Assembly (NCBI GenBank): GCA_012517435.1
Contig: JAAYUY010000028.1
Coordinates: 1-51,739, forward strand
Reading direction: 5' to 3'
Source: Sphingobacteriales bacterium
Lineage (GTDB): Bacteria > Bacteroidota > Bacteroidia > CAILMK01 > JAAYUY01
DNA length: 51,739 nt
Every line of letters begins with the position of its first letter. Within the stretch, counting starts at the first letter, position 1. Shown piece by piece: positions 25,346 to 34,395 of this stretch. Below the pieces are notes generated by a model. The model ran no database searches and was not told where the DNA came from. It was given only the letters and a program-made list of their open reading frames with translations. A program made the position numbers and the translations under genes.

Positions 25346-25777
25346 ATGGCATCATTAAACAAAGTATTTTTAATCGGGAATCTGGGACGTGACCCCGAAA
25401 TCAGAACATTCAGTGAAGGTTCAAAAAAAGCAACTTTCACTCTGGCAACCACAGAAAGATATAAAGACAAAAACGGTGACTGGAAAGATGATACGACCTG
25501 GCATAATATAGGTGCATTCGGATTTCTGGCCGACCGTGCTGAGACATATCTGAAAAAAGGCAGCCAGGTGTTCATTGAAGGTCGTATTACGACACGTACT
25601 TACACGGATTCAAACAATGTTGAAAAAAAATTTACTGAGATAATTGCCAGCAATTTCATGATTCTGGGTAAAAAGGAAAGCACTACTGAAACAAGGGAAA
25701 CCCCGGATCAGGTTCCTGAAATCGATTATCCTCCTGTCGGACTTGAAGCTGCACCTGAAGACGACCTCCCTTTTTAA
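25346..25777 (+). CDS. ssb: Single-stranded DNA-binding protein
   Basis: A 143-residue SSB with an N-terminal OB fold (MASLNKVFLIGNLGRDPEIR, DDTTWHNIGAFGFLADRAETYLKKGSQVFIEGR) and a short acidic tail ending in DDLPF, the tip that docks partner repair and replication proteins. The linker is short, as is usual in Bacteroidota. It stands immediately before gldE, a conserved pairing in the phylum (often mutY-ssb-gldE-gldD; mutY and gldD are not here). Confidence 0.96.
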   Translation: MASLNKVFLIGNLGRDPEIRTFSEGSKKATFTLATTERYKDKNGDWKDDTTWHNIGAFGFLADRAETYLKKGSQVFIEGRITTRTYTDSNNVEKKFTEIIASNFMILGKKESTTETRETPDQVPEIDYPPVGLEAAPEDDLPF

Positions 25778-25794
25778 ATTCTGCAAAATAATAT

Positions 25795-27138
25795 ATGATT
25801 CTTTCGGAGATAATCTCTGTTTATTTCAATTTGCTGCAAATTATTCAGGTTAAAAATGAAATCGACCTGAATTATTATCTGGTGGCTGCTTGTCTCCTTA
25901 TTCTTTTATTATTGTCGGCTTTAGCTTCCGGCTCCGAAGCTGCCTTTTTCAGTATTTCACCTAAACAAAAACATCTGATTGAACAGTCAAAACATTACCA
26001 TGATAAACTTATTTCCAAACTCATACATGAGCCGAAAAAACTGATCGGAACCATCCTCCTGTTTAACAATCTGGTCAATATTTCGATTGTGGTATTGTTT
26101 ACTCTTTCCTTTAATCATTATTACAGGATAAGCAATTCACCCCTTCTGTCTTTTTTATTTGAAGTGGTTTTTATCACACTTTTACTGGTTATTTTCGGAG
26201 AGTTATTCCCGAAAATTCTGGCAACTCAAAAAAATTATTCCTTTTCAAAGTTGGTGGCAATTCCAATATCCTTCTTGTTTAAACTTTTTAGCCCGTTTAC
26301 TTTTCTGATGATCTCAGGAACAAAAATAATTGATGAAAGAATCAAGCGTAAAAACATTGGTTTTTCTGCAGAAGAGCTCAGGCATGCCATTGAACTCACC
26401 GGTAATAAAGAGCAGTCTGCCGAAGAAAAAAACATACTGAAAAGGATAGTTACTTTCGGCAATGTGTCTGTCAAACAAATCATGACCCCACGTATGAATG
26501 TGGTTGCCGTTGAAAAAAACATGGACTTCCTTGAACTTTTAACGGAAATTAAAAACAATAAATTTTCAAGGGTTCCTGTGTATGATCTTAATCCGGACAA
26601 TATTTCAGGCATTCTTTATATCAAGGATCTTCTTCCTTATCTTGATAAAACTGCAAAATTCAACTGGCATAAGCTGATTCGGCCTGCATATTTTGTTCCG
26701 GAAACCAAAAAAATTGACGATCTGTTACACGATTTTCAGACAAAAAAAGTTCACATGGCTGTTGTTTTTGATGAATTTGGCGGATTTTCAGGAATTGCTA
26801 CCCTTGAAGACGTTTTAGAAGAAATTGTGGGTGAAATAACGGATGAGTTTGACGAAACCCAACTTCCTTTTATCAGAAAAATTGATGAAAATACTTTTCA
26901 GCTTTACGCTTCTACTTCTCTGACAGATACTGTTAAAGCGCTAAATCTGGAAGAAGATTTCTTCGATACATATTCAGCAGAGGTGGAATCTATCGGTGGA
27001 CTGATTGTCGAAATTCTCGGTAACATTCCGTCCACAGGGCAAAAAGTTAGTTTTAAAAATCTTGAAATGACCATAACTGCATCTGATGAGAAAAAAATAA
27101 ATGAGATTACCATAAAAATAATTCAACCGGAAGAATAA
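25795..27138 (+). CDS. gldE: Gliding-motility-associated GldE-like CNNM/CorC transporter
   Basis: A 447-residue protein with an N-terminal DUF21/CNNM membrane domain (about 25-190; GSEAAFFSISP is typical), two CBS domains (about 225-345; IMTPRMNVVAVE at the first) and a C-terminal CorC_HlyC domain (about 360-445). Relatives are implicated in Mg2+/Co2+ transport. In the Bacteroidota the paralogue next to ssb is called GldE and supports gliding and T9SS function through GldD. The assignment as GldE rests on the ssb linkage and length; gldD itself is not next to it, so gliding cannot be claimed. Confidence 0.82.
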   Translation: MILSEIISVYFNLLQIIQVKNEIDLNYYLVAACLLILLLLSALASGSEAAFFSISPKQKHLIEQSKHYHDKLISKLIHEPKKLIGTILLFNNLVNISIVVLFTLSFNHYYRISNSPLLSFLFEVVFITLLLVIFGELFPKILATQKNYSFSKLVAIPISFLFKLFSPFTFLMISGTKIIDERIKRKNIGFSAEELRHAIELTGNKEQSAEEKNILKRIVTFGNVSVKQIMTPRMNVVAVEKNMDFLELLTEIKNNKFSRVPVYDLNPDNISGILYIKDLLPYLDKTAKFNWHKLIRPAYFVPETKKIDDLLHDFQTKKVHMAVVFDEFGGFSGIATLEDVLEEIVGEITDEFDETQLPFIRKIDENTFQLYASTSLTDTVKALNLEEDFFDTYSAEVESIGGLIVEILGNIPSTGQKVSFKNLEMTITASDEKKINEITIKIIQPEE

Positions 27139-27144
27139 TTACCC

Positions 27145-28407
27145 ATGCCTGATTTTTCCCATCTGCTTAATGATCAAAACATCTCCCTCGTTATTTTTAT
27201 TATCACCTACACCGGTATTATTTTCACCCGACTTCCGTGGATCAATGTTGACAGGCCTTCAGCAGCCTTCTTCGGTGCTGTTGCGATGGTTCTTTTCGGC
27301 ATCCTCAGTATCGATGAAGCTATTCATGCTATCGATTTCAATACAATCCTGCTTCTGCTCGGCATGATGATTATTATTGCTACCCTTCAACTGGACGGTT
27401 TTTTCTCCCTGATCGCCACCAAAACCATTACCTACTCCCGGAATCAAAGACGTTTGCTTGTGTTTATCGTTTTTGTTACAGGCATTTCAAGTGCTTTTCT
27501 GGTCAATGATGCTGTTGTCCTGATTTTTACGCCTGTTATTATCATTATCTGTCAGCAATCTCAGCTCAATCCTCTTCCTTTTCTGATGGCTGAAATTCTC
27601 TCGTCCAACATCGGTTCAGCCATGACCATCACCGGTAATCCGCAAAATATGCTGATTGGTATTAATTCCGGTATTTCCTATTCCAGATTTTTATTTCAGC
27701 TACTACCTGTTTCGCTGATGGGTATGATCATGATTGTTTTTGTTGTCAGGTGGGTTTATAAAAAAGAATTTACGACTAAAAAGAAACTGATAACCAACCA
27801 TGATGAATTTTCCTTTAATTACTCCTCTATGAAGTTATCGGTTCCGGTATTCCTGCTGGTGATCATTTTTTTCTTTCTCGGCAAATTATTTTCAATCAGC
27901 ATTCCCCTGATTTCCCTGACCGGAGCTTCCCTGATACTGATATTTGGAAAAATAAAGCCATCAAAGGTTATTCAAAAAGTTGACTGGGTGCTGCTGCTCT
28001 TCTTTGCTTCCCTGTTTATTGTGGTGGAGGGTATTGAAAAAACGGGCATTACACGAGAACTTATTTCTTCTCCCATACTTCATGAAGACTTGAAAAGCAT
28101 AGGTATCATTCATCTGACCAGTCTTTTTATGTCGCAGATTGTCAGTAATGTTCCATATACCGTACTGATGCTTCCTGTAATGAATCAACACCAGAGCGAA
28201 CTGTTGTGGCTCTGTCTGGCTTCTGCTGCTACCCTTGCTGGTAATGCCACTCTCATTGGTGCCATGGCCAATCTTATCGTTGCCGAAAGTGCATCTTCCT
28301 ATGGTATTAAAATCAGATTCAATGAGTTCCTCAAGTCTGGTCTGCTGACCACTTTTTTATCATTTCTGATTTCGATAGCTGTTTTTTACCTTTACCTTCA
28401 CAGATAA
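27145..28407 (+). CDS. ArsB/NhaD-type (SLC13-like) membrane permease
   Basis: A 420-residue protein with about ten to eleven hydrophobic segments. The DRPSAAFFGAVAMVLFG opening, FLVNDAVVLIFTPVI and ITGNPQNMLIG are hallmarks of the ArsB/NhaD ion-transporter superfamily: the first repeat has NDA and the re-entrant loop TGNPQN. It is more similar in style to NhaD/P-protein or anion permeases than to true ArsB, and no ars genes are near. It starts 6 bases after the gldE stop, so it is probably in the same transcript, and ends before a strong hairpin. The substrate cannot be told from sequence. Confidence 0.82.
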   Translation: MPDFSHLLNDQNISLVIFIITYTGIIFTRLPWINVDRPSAAFFGAVAMVLFGILSIDEAIHAIDFNTILLLLGMMIIIATLQLDGFFSLIATKTITYSRNQRRLLVFIVFVTGISSAFLVNDAVVLIFTPVIIIICQQSQLNPLPFLMAEILSSNIGSAMTITGNPQNMLIGINSGISYSRFLFQLLPVSLMGMIMIVFVVRWVYKKEFTTKKKLITNHDEFSFNYSSMKLSVPVFLLVIIFFFLGKLFSISIPLISLTGASLILIFGKIKPSKVIQKVDWVLLLFFASLFIVVEGIEKTGITRELISSPILHEDLKSIGIIHLTSLFMSQIVSNVPYTVLMLPVMNQHQSELLWLCLASAATLAGNATLIGAMANLIVAESASSYGIKIRFNEFLKSGLLTTFLSFLISIAVFYLYLHR

Positions 28408-28411
28408 TAAA

Positions 28412-28436
28412 AGGCTGTCTTTATTCAAGACAGCCT
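28412..28436. terminator. Bidirectional hairpin terminator
   Basis: A perfect 10-bp stem (AGGCTGTCTT / AAGACAGCCT) with a 5-base loop sits between the stops of the permease gene and the converging rpmA. AT-rich sequence borders the stem on both sides, so it can serve both strands. Confidence 0.8.
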
Positions 28437-28458
28437 GACAGGTTTATATGTATTTTCC

Positions 28459-28728
28459 TTAGTTGTTTTCAGTCGTGAGCGGCTCAACAGAAACGTAGGA
28501 TTTGTCGTTCCTTTTCTTCCTGAACTTCACCATGCCGTCAATCTTTGCAAACAAGGTATGGTCTTTTCCGATTCCGACATTTTCACCGGGGTGATGTACT
28601 GTCCCGCGTTGCCTGACCAAAATGTTTCCTGCTCTGGCAAACTGTCCGCCATATAATTTAACGCCTAATCTCTTGCTGTGTGATTCGCGTCCGTTTTGTG
28701 AACTACCCGCACCTTTTTTATGAGCCAT
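28459..28728 (-). CDS. rpmA: 50S ribosomal protein L27
   Basis: An 89-residue bL27 protein starting [22 protein letters not shown], with [16 protein letters not shown] and [16 protein letters not shown]. The mature-type N-terminus lacks the cleavable extension found in Firmicutes. L27 reaches the peptidyl-transferase centre. It lies 5 bases after rplU and ends in a variable Glu/Asn-rich tail. Confidence 0.97.
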   Translation of the reverse strand: MAHKKGAGSSQNGRESHSKRLGVKLYGGQFARAGNILVRQRGTVHHPGENVGIGKDHTLFAKIDGMVKFRKKRNDKSYVSVEPLTTENN

Positions 28729-28733
28729 TTTGC

Positions 28734-29045
28734 TTAGTTTTTAATGTTTGTGATTAAAATTTTTGTCAGATACTGACGGTGTCCTCTTTTTACCCGGTAA
28801 CCCTTATGCTTTTTCTTCTTGAAAACGATTACCTTATCTCCTTTCAGATGTTCAACAATTGATGCCGTAACTTTTGCACCTTCTATGACGGGACTACCTA
28901 CTTCTACTTTCCCATTATTTTCTCTCAGCAATACTTTATCAAACTCCACCACATCACCTTTATTGCCTTCAATACGATGAATATACAAAGACTGATTTTC
29001 CTGAACCTTAAATTGCTGGCCTACAATGTCAACTATTGCGTACAT
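28734..29045 (-). CDS. rplU: 50S ribosomal protein L21
   Basis: A 103-residue bL21 protein from the ATG at 29045 ([18 protein letters not shown]). A longer frame begins at 29069, but those eight residues overlap the promoter motif and are not family-like. The C-terminal [21 protein letters not shown] is the conserved RNA-binding hairpin. It is the first gene of the rplU-rpmA operon. Confidence 0.96.
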   Translation of the reverse strand: MYAIVDIVGQQFKVQENQSLYIHRIEGNKGDVVEFDKVLLRENNGKVEVGSPVIEGAKVTASIVEHLKGDKVIVFKKKKHKGYRVKRGHRQYLTKILITNIKN

Positions 29046-29059
29046 AAAATGTTTTATTT

Positions 29060-29074
29060 GGGGGTGCAAATATC
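29060..29074 (-). promoter_or_regulatory. Ribosomal-protein promoter motif before rplU
   Basis: On the minus strand this reads GATATTTGCACCCCC, 14 bases before the rplU ATG, identical to the motif at the same distance before rpmB at 12979-12993. Confidence 0.6.
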
Positions 29075-29420
29075 CGGACTATTTTTTCAATTGCAAAATT
29101 AATTTTGATTTTATCTGAGTTTTTTATGCTCCTTAACATCTAACTTGACCTTTAACGAATCACTGATTTTCTATCTCATAGAAAATCAAGTTGTTACATC
29201 TCTCTCCATTCCTGATCTTTTTGCAAAACCAAGGAACTCACTTTGTCATTAAGTAAATAACATGATTCGACCTCATTTTATTAAAAATCTATTTAGTCCA
29301 TTAAATGATGAATGGTTTAGCTAAGAATAATCAGAACCTTCTCCAAAATATTTTTACAAAATTTATCTGCTTTAAAAATTTTAATCTCCCCACATCTCAT
29401 CTTCTGAGGAAGCGATAACT
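29075..29420. other. AT-rich spacer with an 11-bp hairpin
   Basis: This gene-free stretch between divergent rplU and the SGNH hydrolase gene holds a perfect 11-bp inverted repeat at 29164-29174 and 29178-29188 (TGATTTTCTAT, 3-base loop). It has no T-run after it. No reading frame, RNA gene or repeat could be supported in the rest. Confidence 0.5.
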
Positions 29421-29428
29421 TACCTTTG
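29421..29428 (+). promoter_or_regulatory. -7 promoter element of the SGNH hydrolase gene (TACCTTTG)
   Basis: An exact TAnnTTTG match 24 bases before the ATG at 29453. The upstream TTG at 29426 lies inside it and so is not the start. Confidence 0.6.
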
Positions 29429-29452
29429 CAGTATCATTATCTGTTGAATTTC

Positions 29453-30583
29453 ATGCTGAAAATATATTTTTGGATTATCACCGGTTGGTTTATCCTTCTG
29501 TTTCTATTCATTATATTCAGGAAAAGAAAAGTCAGAAAATTATTGCTTTATTTGGTTCTTATCAGTTTTTCCCTGATTCTGCTCGAAGCTTTGTCGCTGA
29601 TTGCGTTAAAAATCAATACCGGATACTGGCTTTTCACAGAATTGCACAACCCCAATGCTGAATTATTCAAGCCCAATCCATATATGGTCAGCGAGCCGAT
29701 TCCTGGTGCCTGCCTGCATATCAGGGGGATCACCTATACTCATAATTCATTGGGATTCAGAAATAAGGAATTCAAAAAGGGCAAAAATAAATTCCGGATA
29801 ATTGCCATTGGGGGCTCCACAACATACGGGACAGGAGTCAGCGATCATCAGACATGGCCATATTACCTCGACAGCTTACTGGAACCAAAAGCTGAAGTAC
29901 TGAATTTCGGAGTGTCAGGTCATTCCACTGTTGAACATCTTGCCCAATCTTTTCTGATAGTACCGGATTATCATCCGGATGCAGTAATTCTTCTTTGCGG
30001 TTTAAACGACCTCAGAAACTGTTTCATAAAAAATGTACGGAGCGATTATACCGATTTTCACCCCTATAATCTTGAAGCGGTACTTGGGTTTCACCAGTTC
30101 AACAAATTGCCACGCTTTGCTCTTATTCGGGTCAGCATTCTTTTGTTACAAAAGATTGGTTATTACCCCTATTTCAATTTTCAAAAAGTCCATATTGAAG
30201 AGGAACATAGCATTGCAAATGATCAATATATGCTTGGACTTTATCGCAGGAACCTCTGTTCACTGGTCAATCAGCTTAAGTTTATTGGTGCAGAAATTGT
30301 TTTAGTACCTCAGGTCTTACACCCGGAAGCAGTTAAGGGAGGGGGATTGAAATGGTGGATTCCATATGTAAAAGATAATGAATTGATTCCATTGCTCGAC
30401 AAATACAATGAAGTCGGAAAAGAAGTTGCCGACTCGATGAAGGTAATTTTTGCATCTGATGTATTGAATGCCGGCTGGAAAGCAACCGATTTTACCGACC
30501 CAAGCCATTTTACTCCTGAAGCTAATCTGAAATTTGCAGGAATTCTGGAAAACTGCATCAGGAAAAACATTTTACCTAATTAA
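29453..30583 (+). CDS. Membrane-anchored SGNH/GDSL-family hydrolase
   Basis: About 376 residues from the ATG at 29453. Two N-terminal hydrophobic helices (about 4-22 and 30-52) precede a domain with the SGNH signature blocks: IIAIGGSTTYGTG (block I, Ser near 122), NFGVSGHSTVEH (block II Gly), LLCGLNDLRN (block III Asn) and DPSHFTPEAN (block V Asp/His near 349). These proteins cleave or transfer acyl or other ester groups on lipids, glycans or peptidoglycan. The membrane anchor suggests envelope substrates. It is followed after 7 bases by the 846-aa barrel protein, so the two are probably co-transcribed. The exact substrate is unknown. Confidence 0.8.
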   Translation: MLKIYFWIITGWFILLFLFIIFRKRKVRKLLLYLVLISFSLILLEALSLIALKINTGYWLFTELHNPNAELFKPNPYMVSEPIPGACLHIRGITYTHNSLGFRNKEFKKGKNKFRIIAIGGSTTYGTGVSDHQTWPYYLDSLLEPKAEVLNFGVSGHSTVEHLAQSFLIVPDYHPDAVILLCGLNDLRNCFIKNVRSDYTDFHPYNLEAVLGFHQFNKLPRFALIRVSILLLQKIGYYPYFNFQKVHIEEEHSIANDQYMLGLYRRNLCSLVNQLKFIGAEIVLVPQVLHPEAVKGGGLKWWIPYVKDNELIPLLDKYNEVGKEVADSMKVIFASDVLNAGWKATDFTDPSHFTPEANLKFAGILENCIRKNILPN

Positions 30584-30590
30584 TTGACAA

Positions 30591-33131
30591 ATGAAAAAAG
30601 CAATAATTTTACTGTTTTTCAGTGCTATTACATTTTTAGTTTCTTCCCAAAGCCCAGACATCAGCATACGAACCACAGGAAAAATATGCGGAGAAATTCT
30701 GGAAGCTGAATTTATCAATGCAGGAACAACAGAATTATACATCAGTATTCAGCCCTTTTATTTACCGGATTTGCCGGGCGGACAGGCAGTTATTGTCCCG
30801 TACGGATTATCCTTCAACCTTCAGCCTTCAGAGCGAAAGCTGATTAACCTTAATGGTTTTACAGTTTTTTCCGACAGACCCTTTCCTGAAAAAGGCCTGC
30901 AGTTTACCCGACAGGATATTGAAAAATACAGGCTCACAGATAAAACTGACTTTAATGATTCAATAAGCCTTTACGGGAATTATATCCCTGAAAAATTTAC
31001 AGGTTCACGGCTAATCTCCCTTGATTTTATTCCGACCAAACCCGGCACTTTTGAACTTTTAGGCTATAAAATTGATTTACAACATCAACCCACTATTGCT
31101 TCCAGATTTTTGTTATCTCAGGCAAAGATGCTGGCAGATGGCTATGAGAAGCTTTTTACAGCCGGAAAAGTCATTACTCATTTCAACAATGACCCTCGTC
31201 TGGAAAAGAATATAATGATACAGGCAGCTCTATGGATCTGTTCTGCCGGACTCGAAGGCAAAGCATTGAAAAACAAAATTTTATCAAAACTCTTCAGGGA
31301 TATGTACATTGCTGTTTTACATCAGAAGCCTGAAGATGATTTTCTGAAACACACCGATAGTTATTTACGCCTTCTCGACCGGATGGGAAAAGAGGGAAAA
31401 GTGTTTATACGACCCGAAGACCTCGACCGTAAGCCACAGTGCCTTCCTGCTGTAGTTGGGCTGAGTGCTATCAGCGACAATGTCAGAACGCCAACCTTCA
31501 GCAAGGTCAGGTTTGCTGAATATACAGTGAGGAATCAGGCGATGCTCGGCCCAAAAAATGATTGTCTGCCTTGCATTTTACGTGAAGATATGAAACCCGC
31601 CTTAAGAAATTACCTGTATCAGACCGAAATCACAAAAGCATACGGAAATTTTACCTTTTTACGTAATTTGCTCGATTCGGTAGCTTTACCCGTTTTTGTT
31701 GCCCAGCCGCTTTCTTATCTCGATGGAATGAAAAATTTTGAACCCCGCCTCTGGGTTGCCGGAAGTGATAAAGAGCTAAATGAAACCCTGTTGCTGATGT
31801 ATGAAAACATGGCCTATTACCTCCAAAATATTACCAGATTTACTGATATTCAGGAACTTAAACCTGTATATAGTTTTGTATCTGCCTATCAGACGGAATA
31901 CATTAACTTGTTTAAATTCATATCGGATGTCTTCCGTTTCAGGGAAAGCCGGTATTCATTCGACTGTTGTGAGCTGACAAAAATGCCTGATGTTTCTTAC
32001 CTGCAACTCAGTCAAAAGCTGGAAGAATTTTTTAAAAAGTATCATAAGGATTTAAGCATAGAACTGCCACAATATGTTCCGCTTGTGTTTGATTCTCAGT
32101 TTTTTAACGACTTCATCATTAAGGGAATCGTTTTGTATAGCGAAAAGGCATTATTAAGTTTTTATAAAATGCTGGCCTCAGATAAGCAGATGATTTGCCT
32201 TGAAAGTCCTTTTCCGACAGAAAGATATTCCGCCCTTGAAAGAATCAATGCATTTCTGGGAACGAATCTGTCGGATATTGGTTCCTTTGCTTATGGCAGA
32301 CTACAGGTAAATCTTGATGAGAATACCGCATTGGAGTTTCGTTTTGGCGAATGCAACTGCGGAAAAAAACGTGAAAGCATGTTGCCTTTTCCGGTCATCG
32401 AACCGGAGAGTACTGCCTTACTGACAGAGCGACTGAAGCAGGTCAATCTTCAAACCAGGTATGAGATTTCAGCTCATGCCGGCAGGGCTTATTTTTCTTC
32501 AGACGGAGCTTCTGCTTTTGACGGAGGTGGATTGGACGGATTCAGCAACATACCTCAGCTTGCCGATTCATTTATCAAAATCCGTTATGGTGAAAAATAC
32601 TGGTTTTCTTCCCCCGACTCTTTCCGTTTTGACTGGTTTTCAGTTTACAGCCTTTCAGCAGGCTATGATCTCAATAAAAACCTGCAAGTGCGCATTTCGG
32701 GTTTCAAATCCAATGGCCTGGCACAGGCGAAAGCCGGATTTCACTACCTCTCCAACCCACTGGATAGTAATTCGGAAAAAGTCGTCAGTTCAGCTATTTT
32801 TACAAAAGTAAATGAATGGTCGGTCGGAGCTGGAGCCAGATATTATTCCGGGAATTATACCCGTATTTTTGGCGGAATTCAGCTTGCATACCACAGTTTT
32901 TCAGGCAATATAGCCAAAGATTACCTCGAAGAGCTTGAGATTGAAATGAAAAAAACAAATGGATTTTCCTGCTTTTCAGCCGGTATTGAAGCAGGTGCTC
33001 GTTATTACTTTAACCAGGATTTTTTTATTGAAGCTGCTGGCTTGCTGTCGAAACGTTTTGTTCAGAAAAGTTTTGCAGGAAGCGGAGGTTTTGATAAACA
33101 ACTACTCATTGGTGCCGGAGCAAGATTTTAA
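30591..33131 (+). CDS. Unknown exported protein with C-terminal outer-membrane barrel
   Basis: An 846-residue protein with a signal peptide (MKKAIILLFFSAITFLVSSQ). The first 600 residues match no family I recognise. They start with a beta-rich 110 residues (PFYLPDLPGGQAVIVPYG), then a mostly helical region with Cys pairs (NDCLPCILRED near 325, FDCCELTKMP near 465, GECNCGKKRE near 590). From about 690 the chain alternates aromatic and polar residues in barrel fashion (LSAGYDLNKNLQVRISGF, WSVGAGARYYSGNYTRIFGGIQLAY, AGARYYFNQDFFIEAAG) and ends in Phe (IGAGARF), as an outer-membrane beta-barrel does. It may scaffold or export something at the outer membrane, with its helical part in the periplasm. 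Gene neighbours suggest a link with the SGNH hydrolase just upstream. Confidence 0.65.
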   Translation: MKKAIILLFFSAITFLVSSQSPDISIRTTGKICGEILEAEFINAGTTELYISIQPFYLPDLPGGQAVIVPYGLSFNLQPSERKLINLNGFTVFSDRPFPEKGLQFTRQDIEKYRLTDKTDFNDSISLYGNYIPEKFTGSRLISLDFIPTKPGTFELLGYKIDLQHQPTIASRFLLSQAKMLADGYEKLFTAGKVITHFNNDPRLEKNIMIQAALWICSAGLEGKALKNKILSKLFRDMYIAVLHQKPEDDFLKHTDSYLRLLDRMGKEGKVFIRPEDLDRKPQCLPAVVGLSAISDNVRTPTFSKVRFAEYTVRNQAMLGPKNDCLPCILREDMKPALRNYLYQTEITKAYGNFTFLRNLLDSVALPVFVAQPLSYLDGMKNFEPRLWVAGSDKELNETLLLMYENMAYYLQNITRFTDIQELKPVYSFVSAYQTEYINLFKFISDVFRFRESRYSFDCCELTKMPDVSYLQLSQKLEEFFKKYHKDLSIELPQYVPLVFDSQFFNDFIIKGIVLYSEKALLSFYKMLASDKQMICLESPFPTERYSALERINAFLGTNLSDIGSFAYGRLQVNLDENTALEFRFGECNCGKKRESMLPFPVIEPESTALLTERLKQVNLQTRYEISAHAGRAYFSSDGASAFDGGGLDGFSNIPQLADSFIKIRYGEKYWFSSPDSFRFDWFSVYSLSAGYDLNKNLQVRISGFKSNGLAQAKAGFHYLSNPLDSNSEKVVSSAIFTKVNEWSVGAGARYYSGNYTRIFGGIQLAYHSFSGNIAKDYLEELEIEMKKTNGFSCFSAGIEAGARYYFNQDFFIEAAGLLSKRFVQKSFAGSGGFDKQLLIGAGARF

Positions 33132-33213
33132 CAGTCGCTTAAGTCTCCGATCACTCATTCATTAAGATTTCGGCAAAACAGGACAAAAGCTCTGTATTCT
33201 CAATGAAAAACCT

Positions 33214-33221
33214 TAACTTTG
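33214..33221 (+). promoter_or_regulatory. -7 promoter element of the chorismatase-like gene (TAACTTTG)
   Basis: An exact TAnnTTTG match 22 bases before the ATG at 33244, in a 112-base spacer. It suggests that the next two genes can be transcribed separately from the two upstream. Confidence 0.6.
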
Positions 33222-33243
33222 ATGAGCTTACTAATGCCTCATT

Positions 33244-34395
33244 ATGCAAAGATTTATATCCACAAAGGTTACTTCTTTTGATGACTACGAACTTATTTGG
33301 ATCAAAGTTGACCTTTCGGAATTCAATGACCTTGCATTGGCAGAAAGTATCTATTCAGGCTGCATTCAGAACCTGCATGAAAAAAACAGCTACATCCTTT
33401 CTGAAAAAGTGTTTGGGACAGAATCAATAATGTCCCTTTTATCTGAAATCAAGAAAAAATATATTGATAATCAGCTGATTAATCCTTATCCGACCAGTTA
33501 TATTTATTCAAAACGGGGAGTAAGATTTGACAACTCCTGCTGTTCAATCGTTGCAATTCGGTCGTTATCCGGTTCGGTGAGTCTGAAATATATAAATGAT
33601 AAAAAATCAGGAAAAATTGAAGGAACATACCTTAAGACAAAAGATACGGAGCGTTTGTACCTGACATCTTCAAATAAACGAGAATCAGGCACAGGCTTTA
33701 CTGCTTCATTTTACAATCTGACTAAGGCAGCTTCTGAATTTGGTTTTAAAGAGAAAGACCTGATTCGCACCTGGTTTTATCTTGATAAAATCGGTTTTAA
33801 TTACACAGAATTTAATCAAAACCGAAACCAATGTTATCAGGCACTTGGAATCGATTTATCCGCACAGTCGGATCATTTACCTTCGAGCACCTGTGTTGGT
33901 AAAAACGGGATAGAAGATAGCCTGAATGTGGAAGCGTGGTTTATTAAACGTAATAATGAAAACATCAGGATTTCAAGGATTTTTAATCCCTTTCAGAAAG
34001 AACCTGATGGAAAAAATTATATGTTTCAGCCTGCTTTTTCACGTGCCATACTGATAGAAACCCACGACTACAGGGAACTTCAGTTATCCGGAACAGCCAG
34101 CATCGGGATAAACGGAGAAACCTTATTCCCGGGTGATACGGCCATGCAGATTAAAACCACTTTCGAGAATGTATCAGCCATTCTTCATCAGTCAAAAATG
34201 GATTTTCAGGATTTTTGCCTTGCATATTGTTATCTGAAAAACCCTGAAGATGCTGAAATTTTCCATCGTATCATCAGGGAACTCAAGATTAACGCCCCTA
34301 ACAGTTTATTGATTTTTAATGATATATGCAGACCAGATCTGACATTTGAAATAGATGGTATAGCTATTAAAAAAATCAGGAATGATGAAAAATAA
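33244..34395 (+). CDS. Rid-superfamily protein resembling FkbO/Hyg5-type chorismatases
   Basis: A 383-residue protein, apparently cytoplasmic, with no signal. The C-terminal half has a clear Rid (YjgF) fold pattern: LQLSGTASIGINGETLFPGD, TTFENVSAILHQ and LLIFNDICRPDLTFEIDGIAI. Before it, LIRTWFYL, NQNRNQCYQALG and LPSSTCVG line up with RTWNY, the N..R segment and PAATGIG of chorismatases such as FkbO, as I remember them. The conserved Arg (IRTW) and the C-terminal Glu (EIDG) of the chorismatase site are present. A position usually Arg appears as Lys (YLKNPED). Chorismatases turn chorismate into hydroxybenzoate or dihydroxy-cyclohexadiene acids. Substrate and activity here are inferred. Its last bases overlap the next gene. 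Confidence 0.6.
   Translation: MQRFISTKVTSFDDYELIWIKVDLSEFNDLALAESIYSGCIQNLHEKNSYILSEKVFGTESIMSLLSEIKKKYIDNQLINPYPTSYIYSKRGVRFDNSCCSIVAIRSLSGSVSLKYINDKKSGKIEGTYLKTKDTERLYLTSSNKRESGTGFTASFYNLTKAASEFGFKEKDLIRTWFYLDKIGFNYTEFNQNRNQCYQALGIDLSAQSDHLPSSTCVGKNGIEDSLNVEAWFIKRNNENIRISRIFNPFQKEPDGKNYMFQPAFSRAILIETHDYRELQLSGTASIGINGETLFPGDTAMQIKTTFENVSAILHQSKMDFQDFCLAYCYLKNPEDAEIFHRIIRELKINAPNSLLIFNDICRPDLTFEIDGIAIKKIRNDEK

Noticed and set aside
33203-33430. A 75-codon frame starting just before the chorismatase-like gene
   Set aside because: It overlaps the promoter element and then the start of a clear gene in another frame; it has no family pattern.
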